NCBI RefSeq assembly: GCF_004803695.1
Contig: NZ_CP039393.1
Location: 496,001-560,000 of the forward strand
Source: Muribaculum gordoncarteri
GTDB taxonomy: Bacteria; Bacteroidota; Bacteroidia; Bacteroidales; Muribaculaceae
Length of the DNA stretch: 64,000 bases
Direction of reading: 5' to 3'
In this document: in pieces, positions 42,387 to 50,510 of the stretch
Position numbering within the stretch: position 1 is the stretch's first letter
How the letters are laid out: every line of letters begins with the position of its first letter
Notes under the pieces: model-generated
What the model saw: only the letters and a program-made list of their open reading frames with translations
Told to the model about the DNA's origin: nothing
The model's database searches: none
Made by a program: the position numbers and the translations under genes

Positions 42387-43898
42387 TTATTTCAACACTT
42401 TCCAGAGTCCTTTTCGATCGCTGCCGAGACGGATAATGATTTCTGCTTCTTTGAGGTGTTCGATATGCTTTTGAATGGCTGACGGGGATATACCTATTAT
42501 ATCGGCAAGCTCCCGACGCGAAATTTCAGGCTTTTTCCGCATCGCCTCAACAATCCTGGCTCTCGTTTCCTCTCCTTGGTTCTGACCACTGTTTCTGACC
42601 ACCTCTTTCTGGCCACCTTTACTATGTGTATTACATTGATTGTCAGCGGAAATATTTTCATTGTCTATGTTTATCTGACCACCTTTCTGACCACCTTTTT
42701 GTGATGGCAATGGGTAGGTGACAGTCGATGATGTTATATCGCTTTCAAAATCAACTTCAAGACCTGTGAGTTTTGTCCAACGCATTATCTTGTCAATACC
42801 ATATCCGGCATTTTCGCCTTGTCTTGCGTAGCGGAAGAAGGCTATGATATTGGGATTGCGCGGCACCGATTTCACCTTACCGGGCTTGTCGGAGATACGC
42901 ACGGCGAAGCGTCCGGGATTTTGGAATTCGATTCTGTCATTGAATACCCTTATGGTAGAGTGCATCGGGCTGAAATAGTCTGCATGAGCGAGAAGATTAA
43001 CAAGCCCCTCCCTGAGACAATACAACTGGGAATTATCTTCCGGCGAAAAACCGTCCGGCCCCGCCATAAATGGATTGTCAACATACAGGCGCAGCCGTTG
43101 CAAGAGCACCTTGAAATATTCCCAGATATTTTCCTGCTCAGGCATACGGTATGTGTAACGACAGTCCGCATCAGAATATGTCGTGCCCGGGATCTCGATG
43201 TAATCAATCCAAAAATGAGGTATATATTCCTGCACGATCTCTCCTTTGCCAAGCATAAGCAAGCCACCGTAAGTCAGCTTCCCACGGCTGATTATTCCGG
43301 TCTTGATGCAGAACTGCTCGTCATCGAGATCATTGTAACGGAAATCGGGGTTGTAGTCCTTTATTCGGCGGCGGTATGTCTGGAGCGACTGCGTGTTGAG
43401 GTCTCCGAACCCCGTACCGTCAACCTCCATTTCAGATTTCATGCCGAATGTCTTTTCACGCATCAGTATGTCTATCTCAATGTCGGTAGCGCGTTGGTCG
43501 CCACTGCCGACTCGGACAAACGTATTATTCAGGTTGTTGCCGAAATAGACAGGCTTGTTGGCCGACGTTGGTATATAAAAGGCGAGAACGGCCTTTCCGT
43601 CAAAATCAAGGAGCTGTGCGGTGGCGAGAATAGGCACGTTGAACTTAGAGACGGAACGCAGGGTGCTTATGATGTCCTGTTCCATCTTCTCGGCCTTTTC
43701 AATGCCCGTTATCTCGTATGTTGACACGCTCTTGACCTTTGTCTCCTTTACACCGAGAATTATCCATCCTCCGGTCGTGTTGGAGAATGCCCCCACGGTC
43801 TCCCACATGGATTTGGGAATACCGCCGGACGCTTCCTTGACCTCAAAGTCGTCCCATTCTATATCATTGAGTCTGCCGAGCAGTTCTTCTTTTGTCAT
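42387..43898 (-). CDS. AlbA_2/Schlafen-type ATP-binding protein with winged-helix tail
   Basis: The 503-residue protein has an N-terminal AlbA_2 (Schlafen-like, divergent AAA) domain (DDFEVKEASGGIPKSMWETVGAFSNTTGGWIILGVKE), a middle ATP-binding HATPase-like part (LVNLLAHADYFSPMHSTIRVFNDRIEFQNPG), and a C-terminal winged helix (RIVEAMRKKPEISRRELADIIGISPSAIQKHIEHL). Proteins of this type act as transcriptional regulators, and some take part in defence. It is divergent from the cargo operon and shares its upstream region, so it may regulate the cargo. A -7 element TAACTTTG lies at 43918-43925 on the minus strand. Confidence 0.82.
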   Translation of the reverse strand: MTKEELLGRLNDIEWDDFEVKEASGGIPKSMWETVGAFSNTTGGWIILGVKETKVKSVSTYEITGIEKAEKMEQDIISTLRSVSKFNVPILATAQLLDFDGKAVLAFYIPTSANKPVYFGNNLNNTFVRVGSGDQRATDIEIDILMREKTFGMKSEMEVDGTGFGDLNTQSLQTYRRRIKDYNPDFRYNDLDDEQFCIKTGIISRGKLTYGGLLMLGKGEIVQEYIPHFWIDYIEIPGTTYSDADCRYTYRMPEQENIWEYFKVLLQRLRLYVDNPFMAGPDGFSPEDNSQLYCLREGLVNLLAHADYFSPMHSTIRVFNDRIEFQNPGRFAVRISDKPGKVKSVPRNPNIIAFFRYARQGENAGYGIDKIMRWTKLTGLEVDFESDITSSTVTYPLPSQKGGQKGGQINIDNENISADNQCNTHSKGGQKEVVRNSGQNQGEETRARIVEAMRKKPEISRRELADIIGISPSAIQKHIEHLKEAEIIIRLGSDRKGLWKVLK

Positions 43899-43968
43899 TT
43901 TTGCGTGTATTAGACTGCAAAGTTACTAATTTTTCGGCGATTATAGCTTAGGATTCAGATATTTTGGC

Positions 43969-44010
43969 TAAATTTGCAGTCGGAATGGCATCGCGTCGGA
44001 ATGGCATCGC
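43969..44010 (+). promoter_or_regulatory. Cargo promoter -7 element and tandem 16-bp repeat
   Basis: TAAATTTG (43969-43976) is a good -7 element; the -33 element is poor. Immediately after it GTCGGAATGGCATCGC is repeated exactly in tandem (43979-43994, 43995-44010), at the expected start site. This is a likely operator for a regulator, perhaps the divergent AlbA-type protein. Confidence 0.6.
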
Positions 44011-44055
44011 CTTTCCACGACATTTTGGAAAAAAAGAAGCGTTATGCTTATCTTG

Positions 44056-44176
44056 TAGTTTGTGAACGTAGGAAATTCAGAAACCGATGCAAGGGATAGC
44101 ATAGTGGTTCTCACGCATATAGCGTGGGTCACTATTGTTACATCTGCATCAAAGGTTTCCTACGACCTACAAACTA
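44056..44176 (+). ncRNA. Long hairpin leader of the cargo operon
   Basis: A bipartite 121-base inverted repeat. TAGTTTGT (44056-44063) pairs with ACAAACTA (44169-44176), CGTAGGAAA (44067-44075) with TTTCCTACG (44156-44164), and GATGCA (44086-44091) with TGCATC (44145-44150). At the tip ATAGTG...CTCACGC pairs with GCGTGGG...CACTAT around ATATA. It lies between the promoter and the first cargo gene and probably folds in the 5' leader. It is not a riboswitch class that I recognise. Confidence 0.65.
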
Positions 44177-44251
44177 AGACGTGGCATAGTTGGCTCACGT
44201 TTTCTTTAATTAATCTTTCCACCGAGTCAGTGGAATAATTGGCTATAGGTT

Positions 44252-44974
44252 ATGAATAAACTGATTCTTACCTCCTTGATTGGCACAGCCCTCTTGATAA
44301 CGGCGTGCAGTGATGACAACACAGTTTTCAACGAACCAACCCCTATAAGGGCTTATGAGACGGATGTCGAAGTCCTTTCGCAGTTTGTCGAGGTGAACAG
44401 TAGCACAGGGCTATTCTCCATCAATCCTGACAGGAAGGTTACGGCAACCGACTACGTTGTCAACCGCTCACGGGAACAACTGCTGGAGGTCAGCTCCATA
44501 AACCGGGTTCGGTTTGAGCGCGAAATGGAGCAGGCGAACAATCTTATAGAAGCATATAGAAATGCCGAGAATGTCAGTGTGATATACACAACCCGGACAT
44601 CGGGATTGGTACGGAACAATGGCGGAGGGACAATGCGTCTGTCAAAAGTTCAGTCAGATAAGATGGGCGGAAAAACAGTGGCCCGGCTGTCGGTGTCAGG
44701 CGATGATATTTGCCGAACTGGCTTTTTCTCTATGGAAAATGACAAACGACTTACTGTAAGTTCCGGTAATACATCCACGTTTTATGTATCACAAATCTCT
44801 TTTGTGACATCTGACAAAGCTAACAAGGGTACAATCCTTATAGTCGGATTAGGTATGAATACACTGCCATACAATTATTCTATGGAATTGCCGGAGGCTG
44901 ATGGTGAATATCTTAACATTCAGGGCAAGTCCCTAATTGGAAACGGCACTGTGACAATAGGAATATCCGAATGA
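44252..44974 (+). CDS. Lipoprotein, first gene of the nested cargo operon
   Basis: The 240-residue lipoprotein has a lipobox (LLITACSDD). The mature part has a helical stretch (RVRFEREMEQANNLIEAYRNAENV) and a beta-rich C-terminus. No domain is recognised. Its stop overlaps the next start by four bases. Together with the following genes it probably forms an outer-membrane complex. Confidence 0.75.
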   Translation: MNKLILTSLIGTALLITACSDDNTVFNEPTPIRAYETDVEVLSQFVEVNSSTGLFSINPDRKVTATDYVVNRSREQLLEVSSINRVRFEREMEQANNLIEAYRNAENVSVIYTTRTSGLVRNNGGGTMRLSKVQSDKMGGKTVARLSVSGDDICRTGFFSMENDKRLTVSSGNTSTFYVSQISFVTSDKANKGTILIVGLGMNTLPYNYSMELPEADGEYLNIQGKSLIGNGTVTIGISE

Positions 44975-45417
44975 AACATATACAGCTTCTCATAATCATA
45001 TTATCCTGTGTGCTTCTTGCCTCGTGTGAGGAACGCACAGGTTATTATGACGCTGACCAGAAAGAGATAATCAATCTCCTTACCGGCGTAGAGTGGAAAC
45101 AGACATACGAATATCGACCTGATTTCGAGCCAACTGAGTATAGAGAGGAAGGCCGGATCTATAAGTTCAACGTCAACGGTACCGGCTCATATAAATGGGC
45201 AAATTGGAACGACGAGACAATCAAGGGCGATCTGGTTTATTTCCGTTGGACTTTCACTACTGATAATTTCACTGTCATATATATTGACAAGTCAGAACAG
45301 TTTTGGCTAATAGACAAGCTCACACCCTCGGAATTATCCGTAACAAGTGCTTTTCAAGACCCTGTGCTTTATCCAAATACCGATAAAATTGTTTGTCGAT
45401 TCACACCTCTAAGGTAA
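44971..45417 (+). CDS. Small lipocalin-like lipoprotein
   Basis: The 148-residue lipoprotein has a lipobox (LLASCEE). The mature part (LLTGVEWKQTYEY, then GTGSYKWANW, FRWTFTTDNFTVIYID and ELSVTSAF) follows the strand pattern of lipocalin-like proteins of Bacteroidetes. It is coupled by ATGA to the preceding gene and followed by the barrel gene after 12 bases. Confidence 0.7.
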   Translation: MKHIQLLIIILSCVLLASCEERTGYYDADQKEIINLLTGVEWKQTYEYRPDFEPTEYREEGRIYKFNVNGTGSYKWANWNDETIKGDLVYFRWTFTTDNFTVIYIDKSEQFWLIDKLTPSELSVTSAFQDPVLYPNTDKIVCRFTPLR

Positions 45418-45429
45418 CGTTAGTTTAAA

Positions 45430-48009
45430 TTGTCTCGATTCATAACATATCTACTTTGTCTATTTGTTACAGCAATAGCCGTGGCGCAGGTCAATGTGTC
45501 GGGTACTGTGGTTGACAAGGATAGCAATGAGCCATTGACCGGGGCGTCTGTCATAGTAAAGGGCGCGGATGGCAAGATAAAGAAATATGCCACGTCGAAA
45601 GGCGATGGTGGCTTTGCTATGTCGTTGCCGTCGGTTGCCGGTTGTCGGTTGGAGGTGTCGATGATGAGCTTCGCCAAGCAATCGATACCGCTCGATAGCG
45701 TTTCTTTTCCGATAACCGTTCAGCTTGAACCGGGAACTACACTGCTTAAAGAGGTTACGGTCAAGGCTGACCGCATACATGAGCAGGGTGATACTATCAC
45801 ATATAATGTAGGAAGCTTCGCCCAGCAGCAGGACCGCTCAATCGGTGATGTGCTCAAACGTATGCCGGGAATCAACGTGGAGCAATCCGGCAAGATACAG
45901 TACCAGGGAGAGGACATCAACAAATTCTATATCGAAGGCTCCGACCTCCTCGGCGGCAAATACGGCATAGCAACAAACGGCATAAGCCATGAGGATGTGG
46001 GCGCGGTCGAGGTGATGGAGAACCATCAGCCGATGCAGGTGCTGTCGGGCATATCTTTCTCAGACAAGGCGGCTATCAACCTCAAACTGAAAAACAAGGC
46101 AAAGGCAACGTGGAGTTTCCACGGCGATGCCGGAGGCGGCTACTCATGGCAGCCCGACGGTGCGATATGGGATGGTGAACTGTTCGCTATGGCGGTGATG
46201 CCAAATTTTCAGAACATAACCACATTCAAGACCAACAACATCGGCGAAGACCTGTCGGCACAGGCCACGGACTTTTTCGCTTCCCGCCGTGGAACTGACC
46301 TGAGCCGATATGTCGGTGTGTCGCTCCCCGGAGTACCTAATCTCAGCCGTAAACGCACACTGTTCAATCGCTCGGCACTTGTTTCGACCAATGCCCTTTG
46401 GAAACTCGGACGCGGAGAGTTCAAGACACAGATTGACTACTCATTCAACCGTATCACGGCAGAGGCGGCAAACGTAACGACCTACTTTCTCAACGATGGC
46501 AACCGTGTCGTTACTGAAGACCGCAACGGCGTTGACCGCTCACACTCGCTGTCGGGCAAATTTATCTATGAACTGAACCAGAAGACTGCATTCATCAACA
46601 ACACCCTGAAAACCAATATCGACTGGGATGATGTGCGCCTGGGCGTCACCGGTTCACTGTCCAACAACCAGACGGCATCGCTTCCCGACTACTATGTCGG
46701 CAATGATTTCAAGCTTATAAAGAGATTCAACGGCAAGCACCTCGTCACTTTCATAAGCAAAAACGAATGGGAGTCACTGCCGCAGACGCTTTCCGTGTCG
46801 ATAAATGACGGATTTATGCGTCAGCATGTCAAAGACCATGCTTTCTATACCAACGAGAGTGCCGCATACGCTTTCTCCGTCAAGTGTATCACAATCAGTC
46901 TTGAAGGAGGTGTCAAAGGATATGTCAGAACTATGAGGTCAGAGTTACTGGACATGCCGGAGGAAATACCGGGCGAGACAACGAATGTGCTGAACACAAA
47001 CTATTTCACGGTTTATGCTACCCCGAAATTCGAGTATTGGGTTAGACGTGTCAACTTCACTCTAAATGCTCCCGTCAGCTTTGCCCATTATACCTTTGAC
47101 AAGGCTCTTGCCAACCGTAGCGAGGTTTATTTCTCGCCGTCATTGAGCATGAACTGGAAACCCAATAACCGCTTTGAGATGAGCGTGAGCGGTGGCACCG
47201 GACGTTCGCCGATGGATCTCAACATGATTCAGCCCGGATATGTGATGACAAACTACCGCTCGTTCCGTCGAGGTATCGATGACTTCTATAATTCGTCCTC
47301 CCAACGGGTATCCGGCAGACTATCCTACAAACACACCCGTCGCGGAATATTCGCAAACGCTATGGTGATGCAGTCATGGAGTCACAGACCCTACACTTTG
47401 GCACAGCAGCTTTATGGCGACTATGTGGTTTATTCCTACACCGATGCCGAAAGCGACGGACAGATGCTGATGGCAAGCGGCAACATAGGCAAGACACTTG
47501 ACTTCATGCGAGGTAGCGCAAACATCAACGGTTCGTTCAGCCGCAATGAATCGCATCTGATTTCAGAGAATACCAATGTCAACTCGGTCGGCACTTCGTG
47601 GTCGGTAGGCGCAAAAATCAACGGAGCGCCGCTGCGCTGGTTCAGTTTCGACTACCGTTTCGAGTGGGCATCGAGCCGTATGTCCATGAACGGCACAAAT
47701 GCCTCGTGGCTCGGAAATATGGAGAACGAGCTTCTGCTCAACATCATGCCCCACCGCAAATGGGAATGGCACATAAGCGGCGAACACTACCGCAACGAAC
47801 TGACTGCTGATCAGTTCAAAAACGTGTTCCTTCTCGACACCAAGGTGATCTTCAAGCTCAACAAGCGACTTGAGCTGTCCGCCTCGTTGAGCAACATCTT
47901 CAATCAGCGCACATACAACTACACAACATACAATCAGCTCACCTCCTTCGAGAGCCAACGCTGGCTCCGAGGCCGCGAGCTGTTAATCTCAATATCTCTC
48001 AGAAAATGA
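45430..48009 (+). CDS. Outer-membrane beta-barrel protein, TonB-receptor-like
   Basis: The 859-residue protein has a signal peptide (FVTAIAVAQ), a carboxypeptidase-regulatory-like domain (VSGTVVDKDSNEPLTGASVIVKG), a plug-like domain (LKEVTVKADRIHEQGDTITYNV, then RMPGINVEQSGKIQYQGEDINKFYIEG), and a long barrel ending in ISLRK. No SusD is nearby; two GLPGLI proteins follow, as is common for this group. The only possible start in frame is a TTG at 45430, because the frame is closed by TAG nine bases upstream. The ligand is unknown. It is coupled to the next gene by ATGA. Confidence 0.85.
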   Translation: MSRFITYLLCLFVTAIAVAQVNVSGTVVDKDSNEPLTGASVIVKGADGKIKKYATSKGDGGFAMSLPSVAGCRLEVSMMSFAKQSIPLDSVSFPITVQLEPGTTLLKEVTVKADRIHEQGDTITYNVGSFAQQQDRSIGDVLKRMPGINVEQSGKIQYQGEDINKFYIEGSDLLGGKYGIATNGISHEDVGAVEVMENHQPMQVLSGISFSDKAAINLKLKNKAKATWSFHGDAGGGYSWQPDGAIWDGELFAMAVMPNFQNITTFKTNNIGEDLSAQATDFFASRRGTDLSRYVGVSLPGVPNLSRKRTLFNRSALVSTNALWKLGRGEFKTQIDYSFNRITAEAANVTTYFLNDGNRVVTEDRNGVDRSHSLSGKFIYELNQKTAFINNTLKTNIDWDDVRLGVTGSLSNNQTASLPDYYVGNDFKLIKRFNGKHLVTFISKNEWESLPQTLSVSINDGFMRQHVKDHAFYTNESAAYAFSVKCITISLEGGVKGYVRTMRSELLDMPEEIPGETTNVLNTNYFTVYATPKFEYWVRRVNFTLNAPVSFAHYTFDKALANRSEVYFSPSLSMNWKPNNRFEMSVSGGTGRSPMDLNMIQPGYVMTNYRSFRRGIDDFYNSSSQRVSGRLSYKHTRRGIFANAMVMQSWSHRPYTLAQQLYGDYVVYSYTDAESDGQMLMASGNIGKTLDFMRGSANINGSFSRNESHLISENTNVNSVGTSWSVGAKINGAPLRWFSFDYRFEWASSRMSMNGTNASWLGNMENELLLNIMPHRKWEWHISGEHYRNELTADQFKNVFLLDTKVIFKLNKRLELSASLSNIFNQRTYNYTTYNQLTSFESQRWLRGRELLISISLRK

Positions 48010-48863
48010 ACAAACTACTCACCTCAATCTTCATGTGCTTAGTGGCTATATCTGCAATGGCACAGAACAAAGCTGAAATCATTGTCAGCTATGATTCATC
48101 GTTCCCCAACAAATTCGGTAAAATCAACACCGGCAAAATGTCGCTTTTGGCTTCTACAACGGAAGCTAAGTATTTCAACGACCTAAGCCTTTGGGTGGAT
48201 TCGTTGAAATCGACACCGGAGGGGAAGGCTCAATACATGGAGATAATCAAAAAGGCGTGTATGACTGTCGAGCCTGACGGTTCAGTCTCGTTTGACATGA
48301 GAAAAGGTCCAACCAAACCTACTAACAGCTATGTTTTCACTGACCTCGCACAGGACTGTCTGACGCATTACAATAAATTTGGTGAAGATAACGGATATTA
48401 CACCGAGCCGCTTTCCGAAATGCAATGGACAATAGTGGAAGATTCTACCGCAACAGTCCTCGGTTACGAATGTATCATGGCTGAAAGCGATTATCATGGC
48501 CGCCATTGGAAAGCATGGTTTGCAACGGAACTGCCGATGCCATTCGGTCCGTGGAAACTTCACGGACTGCCCGGTCTAATCCTTAAAGCCGAAGCCAATG
48601 GTGGCTTCTCGTTTGTAGCTACGGGACTTGAACGTACCGACCGCATTATGACACCTATGTATATGCAAGGCGATTATTCGAAGGTTGACCGCAAGGAAGC
48701 TCTGAAAAATGCCGAATATTTTGCCAATAATGAAGAGAGCATTATGAATGCCCAAGGTCAGAATGTGAAAATATACTCCACCGACGACCAAGGCAACAAA
48801 ATCGAGACCCCTAAATATGACGGCCTTAAACACAACATCGAACCTGACTACAAAATGAAATGA
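48006..48863 (+). CDS. GLPGLI family protein
   Basis: The 285-residue exported protein has the family hallmark GPWKLHGLPGLILKA and the preceding LGYECIMAESDYHGRHWKAWFATELP. The family is found in Bacteroidota next to TonB-receptor-like barrels; its molecular role is unknown. It overlaps the barrel gene and the next GLPGLI gene by four bases each. It is about 35-40 percent similar by eye to its neighbour, so the pair is a tandem duplication. Confidence 0.88.
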   Translation: MNKLLTSIFMCLVAISAMAQNKAEIIVSYDSSFPNKFGKINTGKMSLLASTTEAKYFNDLSLWVDSLKSTPEGKAQYMEIIKKACMTVEPDGSVSFDMRKGPTKPTNSYVFTDLAQDCLTHYNKFGEDNGYYTEPLSEMQWTIVEDSTATVLGYECIMAESDYHGRHWKAWFATELPMPFGPWKLHGLPGLILKAEANGGFSFVATGLERTDRIMTPMYMQGDYSKVDRKEALKNAEYFANNEESIMNAQGQNVKIYSTDDQGNKIETPKYDGLKHNIEPDYKMK

Positions 48864-49687
48864 AAAAGATACTTACATCAATCATCGTGTGTTTTGTGGC
48901 GATAGCCGTGAGCGCGCAACAGAAGGCTGTCATTGAAGTCAGTTATTCAGAAATCTCTTTCTATGAGAACGGTGTGGAAAGAGGCAACAAATATCATCTT
49001 CTTGCAAATGCAGGGCAGTCAAAATTTTTTAATCCACGTTCCGAAGAGATAGATTCGCTGACATCAACCCCCGAAGGACTTGCCAACTTCAAAAAGACGC
49101 AGGAGGCAGCGTTTCAGGCCATGATAGCGCAGGGCGCGATAGACGTGACCAAACTGCCACGCAAAAAGGAGACTTTATATGTCGTGAAGTCAGCGGCCGA
49201 TTCCACTATCACTGTCTATGATGTGATCGGCACTGACGAGCCTGTATATTACACGGAACCCTTCTCGGAAATGGTTTGGGAAATCGGTGACAGCACCAAG
49301 ACCATACTCGATTACGAGTGCATACAGGCTGAAACTGATTATCATGGCCGTCATTGGACTGCATGGTTCACCCCCGAGATCCCTATTCAGGATGGACCAT
49401 GGAAATTCCATGGACTCCCCGGCCTGATACTTGAGGCAAGAACTGGCGAAGGTAGGTATGGTTATGTCGCTGATGGGATTGAGAGATCCGACAAGATAAT
49501 AAACGGAATATATGGAGCCGACACGTATGAGAAACGAGACCGAAAGGCAATATTACGGGCTATGAGAGCCATGCGCGACAATCCCATGGGGCATCTTAAC
49601 GCCAAGGGAATTAAAGTGGAAATCTTACCGGAAACTTTGTCAAAGGAATCAAAGGGCGGAGATTTTATAGAAACGGATTATCGTTAA
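48860..49687 (+). CDS. GLPGLI family protein, second copy
   Basis: This 275-residue exported protein (signal peptide VAIAVSAQ) carries GPWKFHGLPGLILEA and LDYECIQAETDYHGRHWTAWFTPEIP, the same blocks as the preceding protein. The N-terminal domain differs more, so the two may bind different partners. It is coupled to the previous gene by ATGA. Its stop is 10 bases before the ATG of the last cargo gene. Confidence 0.88.
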   Translation: MKKILTSIIVCFVAIAVSAQQKAVIEVSYSEISFYENGVERGNKYHLLANAGQSKFFNPRSEEIDSLTSTPEGLANFKKTQEAAFQAMIAQGAIDVTKLPRKKETLYVVKSAADSTITVYDVIGTDEPVYYTEPFSEMVWEIGDSTKTILDYECIQAETDYHGRHWTAWFTPEIPIQDGPWKFHGLPGLILEARTGEGRYGYVADGIERSDKIINGIYGADTYEKRDRKAILRAMRAMRDNPMGHLNAKGIKVEILPETLSKESKGGDFIETDYR

Positions 49688-49697
49688 TTTGATTGCT

Positions 49698-50444
49698 ATG
49701 AGATTATTTTCTCTGATAATGCCTGCTATACTTGCAATAGTCTTTTCAATTGCCGTCAGCGCAAAAGAGCTGACAGTCATTCCGGAAATTGAAATGGTTG
49801 ATGTGGAAGGTGGCACTTTCACAATGGGGCTTGATGAAAGCGAGGCTGAACACCTGTATGAGACCCCTAAACATGAGGTAATATTGTCCGATTTCCGTAT
49901 AGGTAAATATGAAGTGACACAAGAATTGTGGGAAGCCTTTATGGGTGATAATCCGAGCATTTCCAAAGGAGATAAATTACCGGTAGAAAACATCTCATGG
50001 TATGACATACAGGTGTTCATAAAGAAACTCAACAAGCTGACAGGAAAAAAATATCGTCTGCCAACGGAAGCCGAATGGGAGTTTGCTGCAAGAGGTGGAA
50101 ATAAGACCGCCGGATATTCTTTTATCGGTAGTGATAATCCAGACTCTACGGCATGGAGTTCCTACAATTCATGGATGCAGCCGCATCCAGTTGGTACAAA
50201 AATGCCAAACGAACTTGGTATATATGATATGGGCGGAAATGTGTCTGAATGGGTGCAGGACTGGTACGGAAATTATTCAGAGAAAAACCAAAGGAATCCC
50301 CATGGAGCTAAGAAGTCAGACATAGGAAAGATATTCCGTGGAGGTAGTTGGAATGTCATTCCGGATTATAACAACCCCGGTTGTCGGTTTGTAAGCAATC
50401 CGAATTTCAAATCTCCGTATATCGGTTTTAGATTGGCAGAATGA
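49698..50444 (+). CDS. FGE/SUMF1-fold exported protein, probably non-catalytic
   Basis: This 248-residue protein starts at the ATG at 49698 (a TTG at 49689 is in frame). After a signal peptide comes the formylglycine-generating-enzyme fold: MVDVEGGTFTMG, YEVTQELWEAFMG, LPVENISWYDIQVFIKKLN, RLPTEAEWEFAARGG, GNVSEWVQDWYG, FRGGSW and GFRLA. The two active-site cysteines of true FGE, expected shortly after GGSW, are missing; only the Cys of NNPGCRF remains. It is more likely a GldK-like structural or ligand-binding protein of the outer-membrane complex. It closes the operon. Confidence 0.85.
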   Translation: MRLFSLIMPAILAIVFSIAVSAKELTVIPEIEMVDVEGGTFTMGLDESEAEHLYETPKHEVILSDFRIGKYEVTQELWEAFMGDNPSISKGDKLPVENISWYDIQVFIKKLNKLTGKKYRLPTEAEWEFAARGGNKTAGYSFIGSDNPDSTAWSSYNSWMQPHPVGTKMPNELGIYDMGGNVSEWVQDWYGNYSEKNQRNPHGAKKSDIGKIFRGGSWNVIPDYNNPGCRFVSNPNFKSPYIGFRLAE

Positions 50445-50470
50445 ATACAGCTGAAAAAGACAACGACAGG

Positions 50471-50503
50471 CAACCCCAGCAGTGATGTCGGGGTTGTCTT
50501 TTT
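50471..50503 (+). terminator. Terminator of the nested cargo operon
   Basis: CAACCCC (50471-50477) pairs with GGGGTTG (50490-50496), followed by TCTTTTT. It lies between the convergent cargo operon and recombinase genes. Confidence 0.8.
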
Positions 50504-50510
50504 CTATTTA

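Noticed and set aside
49698-50444. Active sulfatase-modifying enzyme
   Set aside because: The fold matches, but both active-site cysteines expected after GGSW are missing and no sulfatase gene is in the window.
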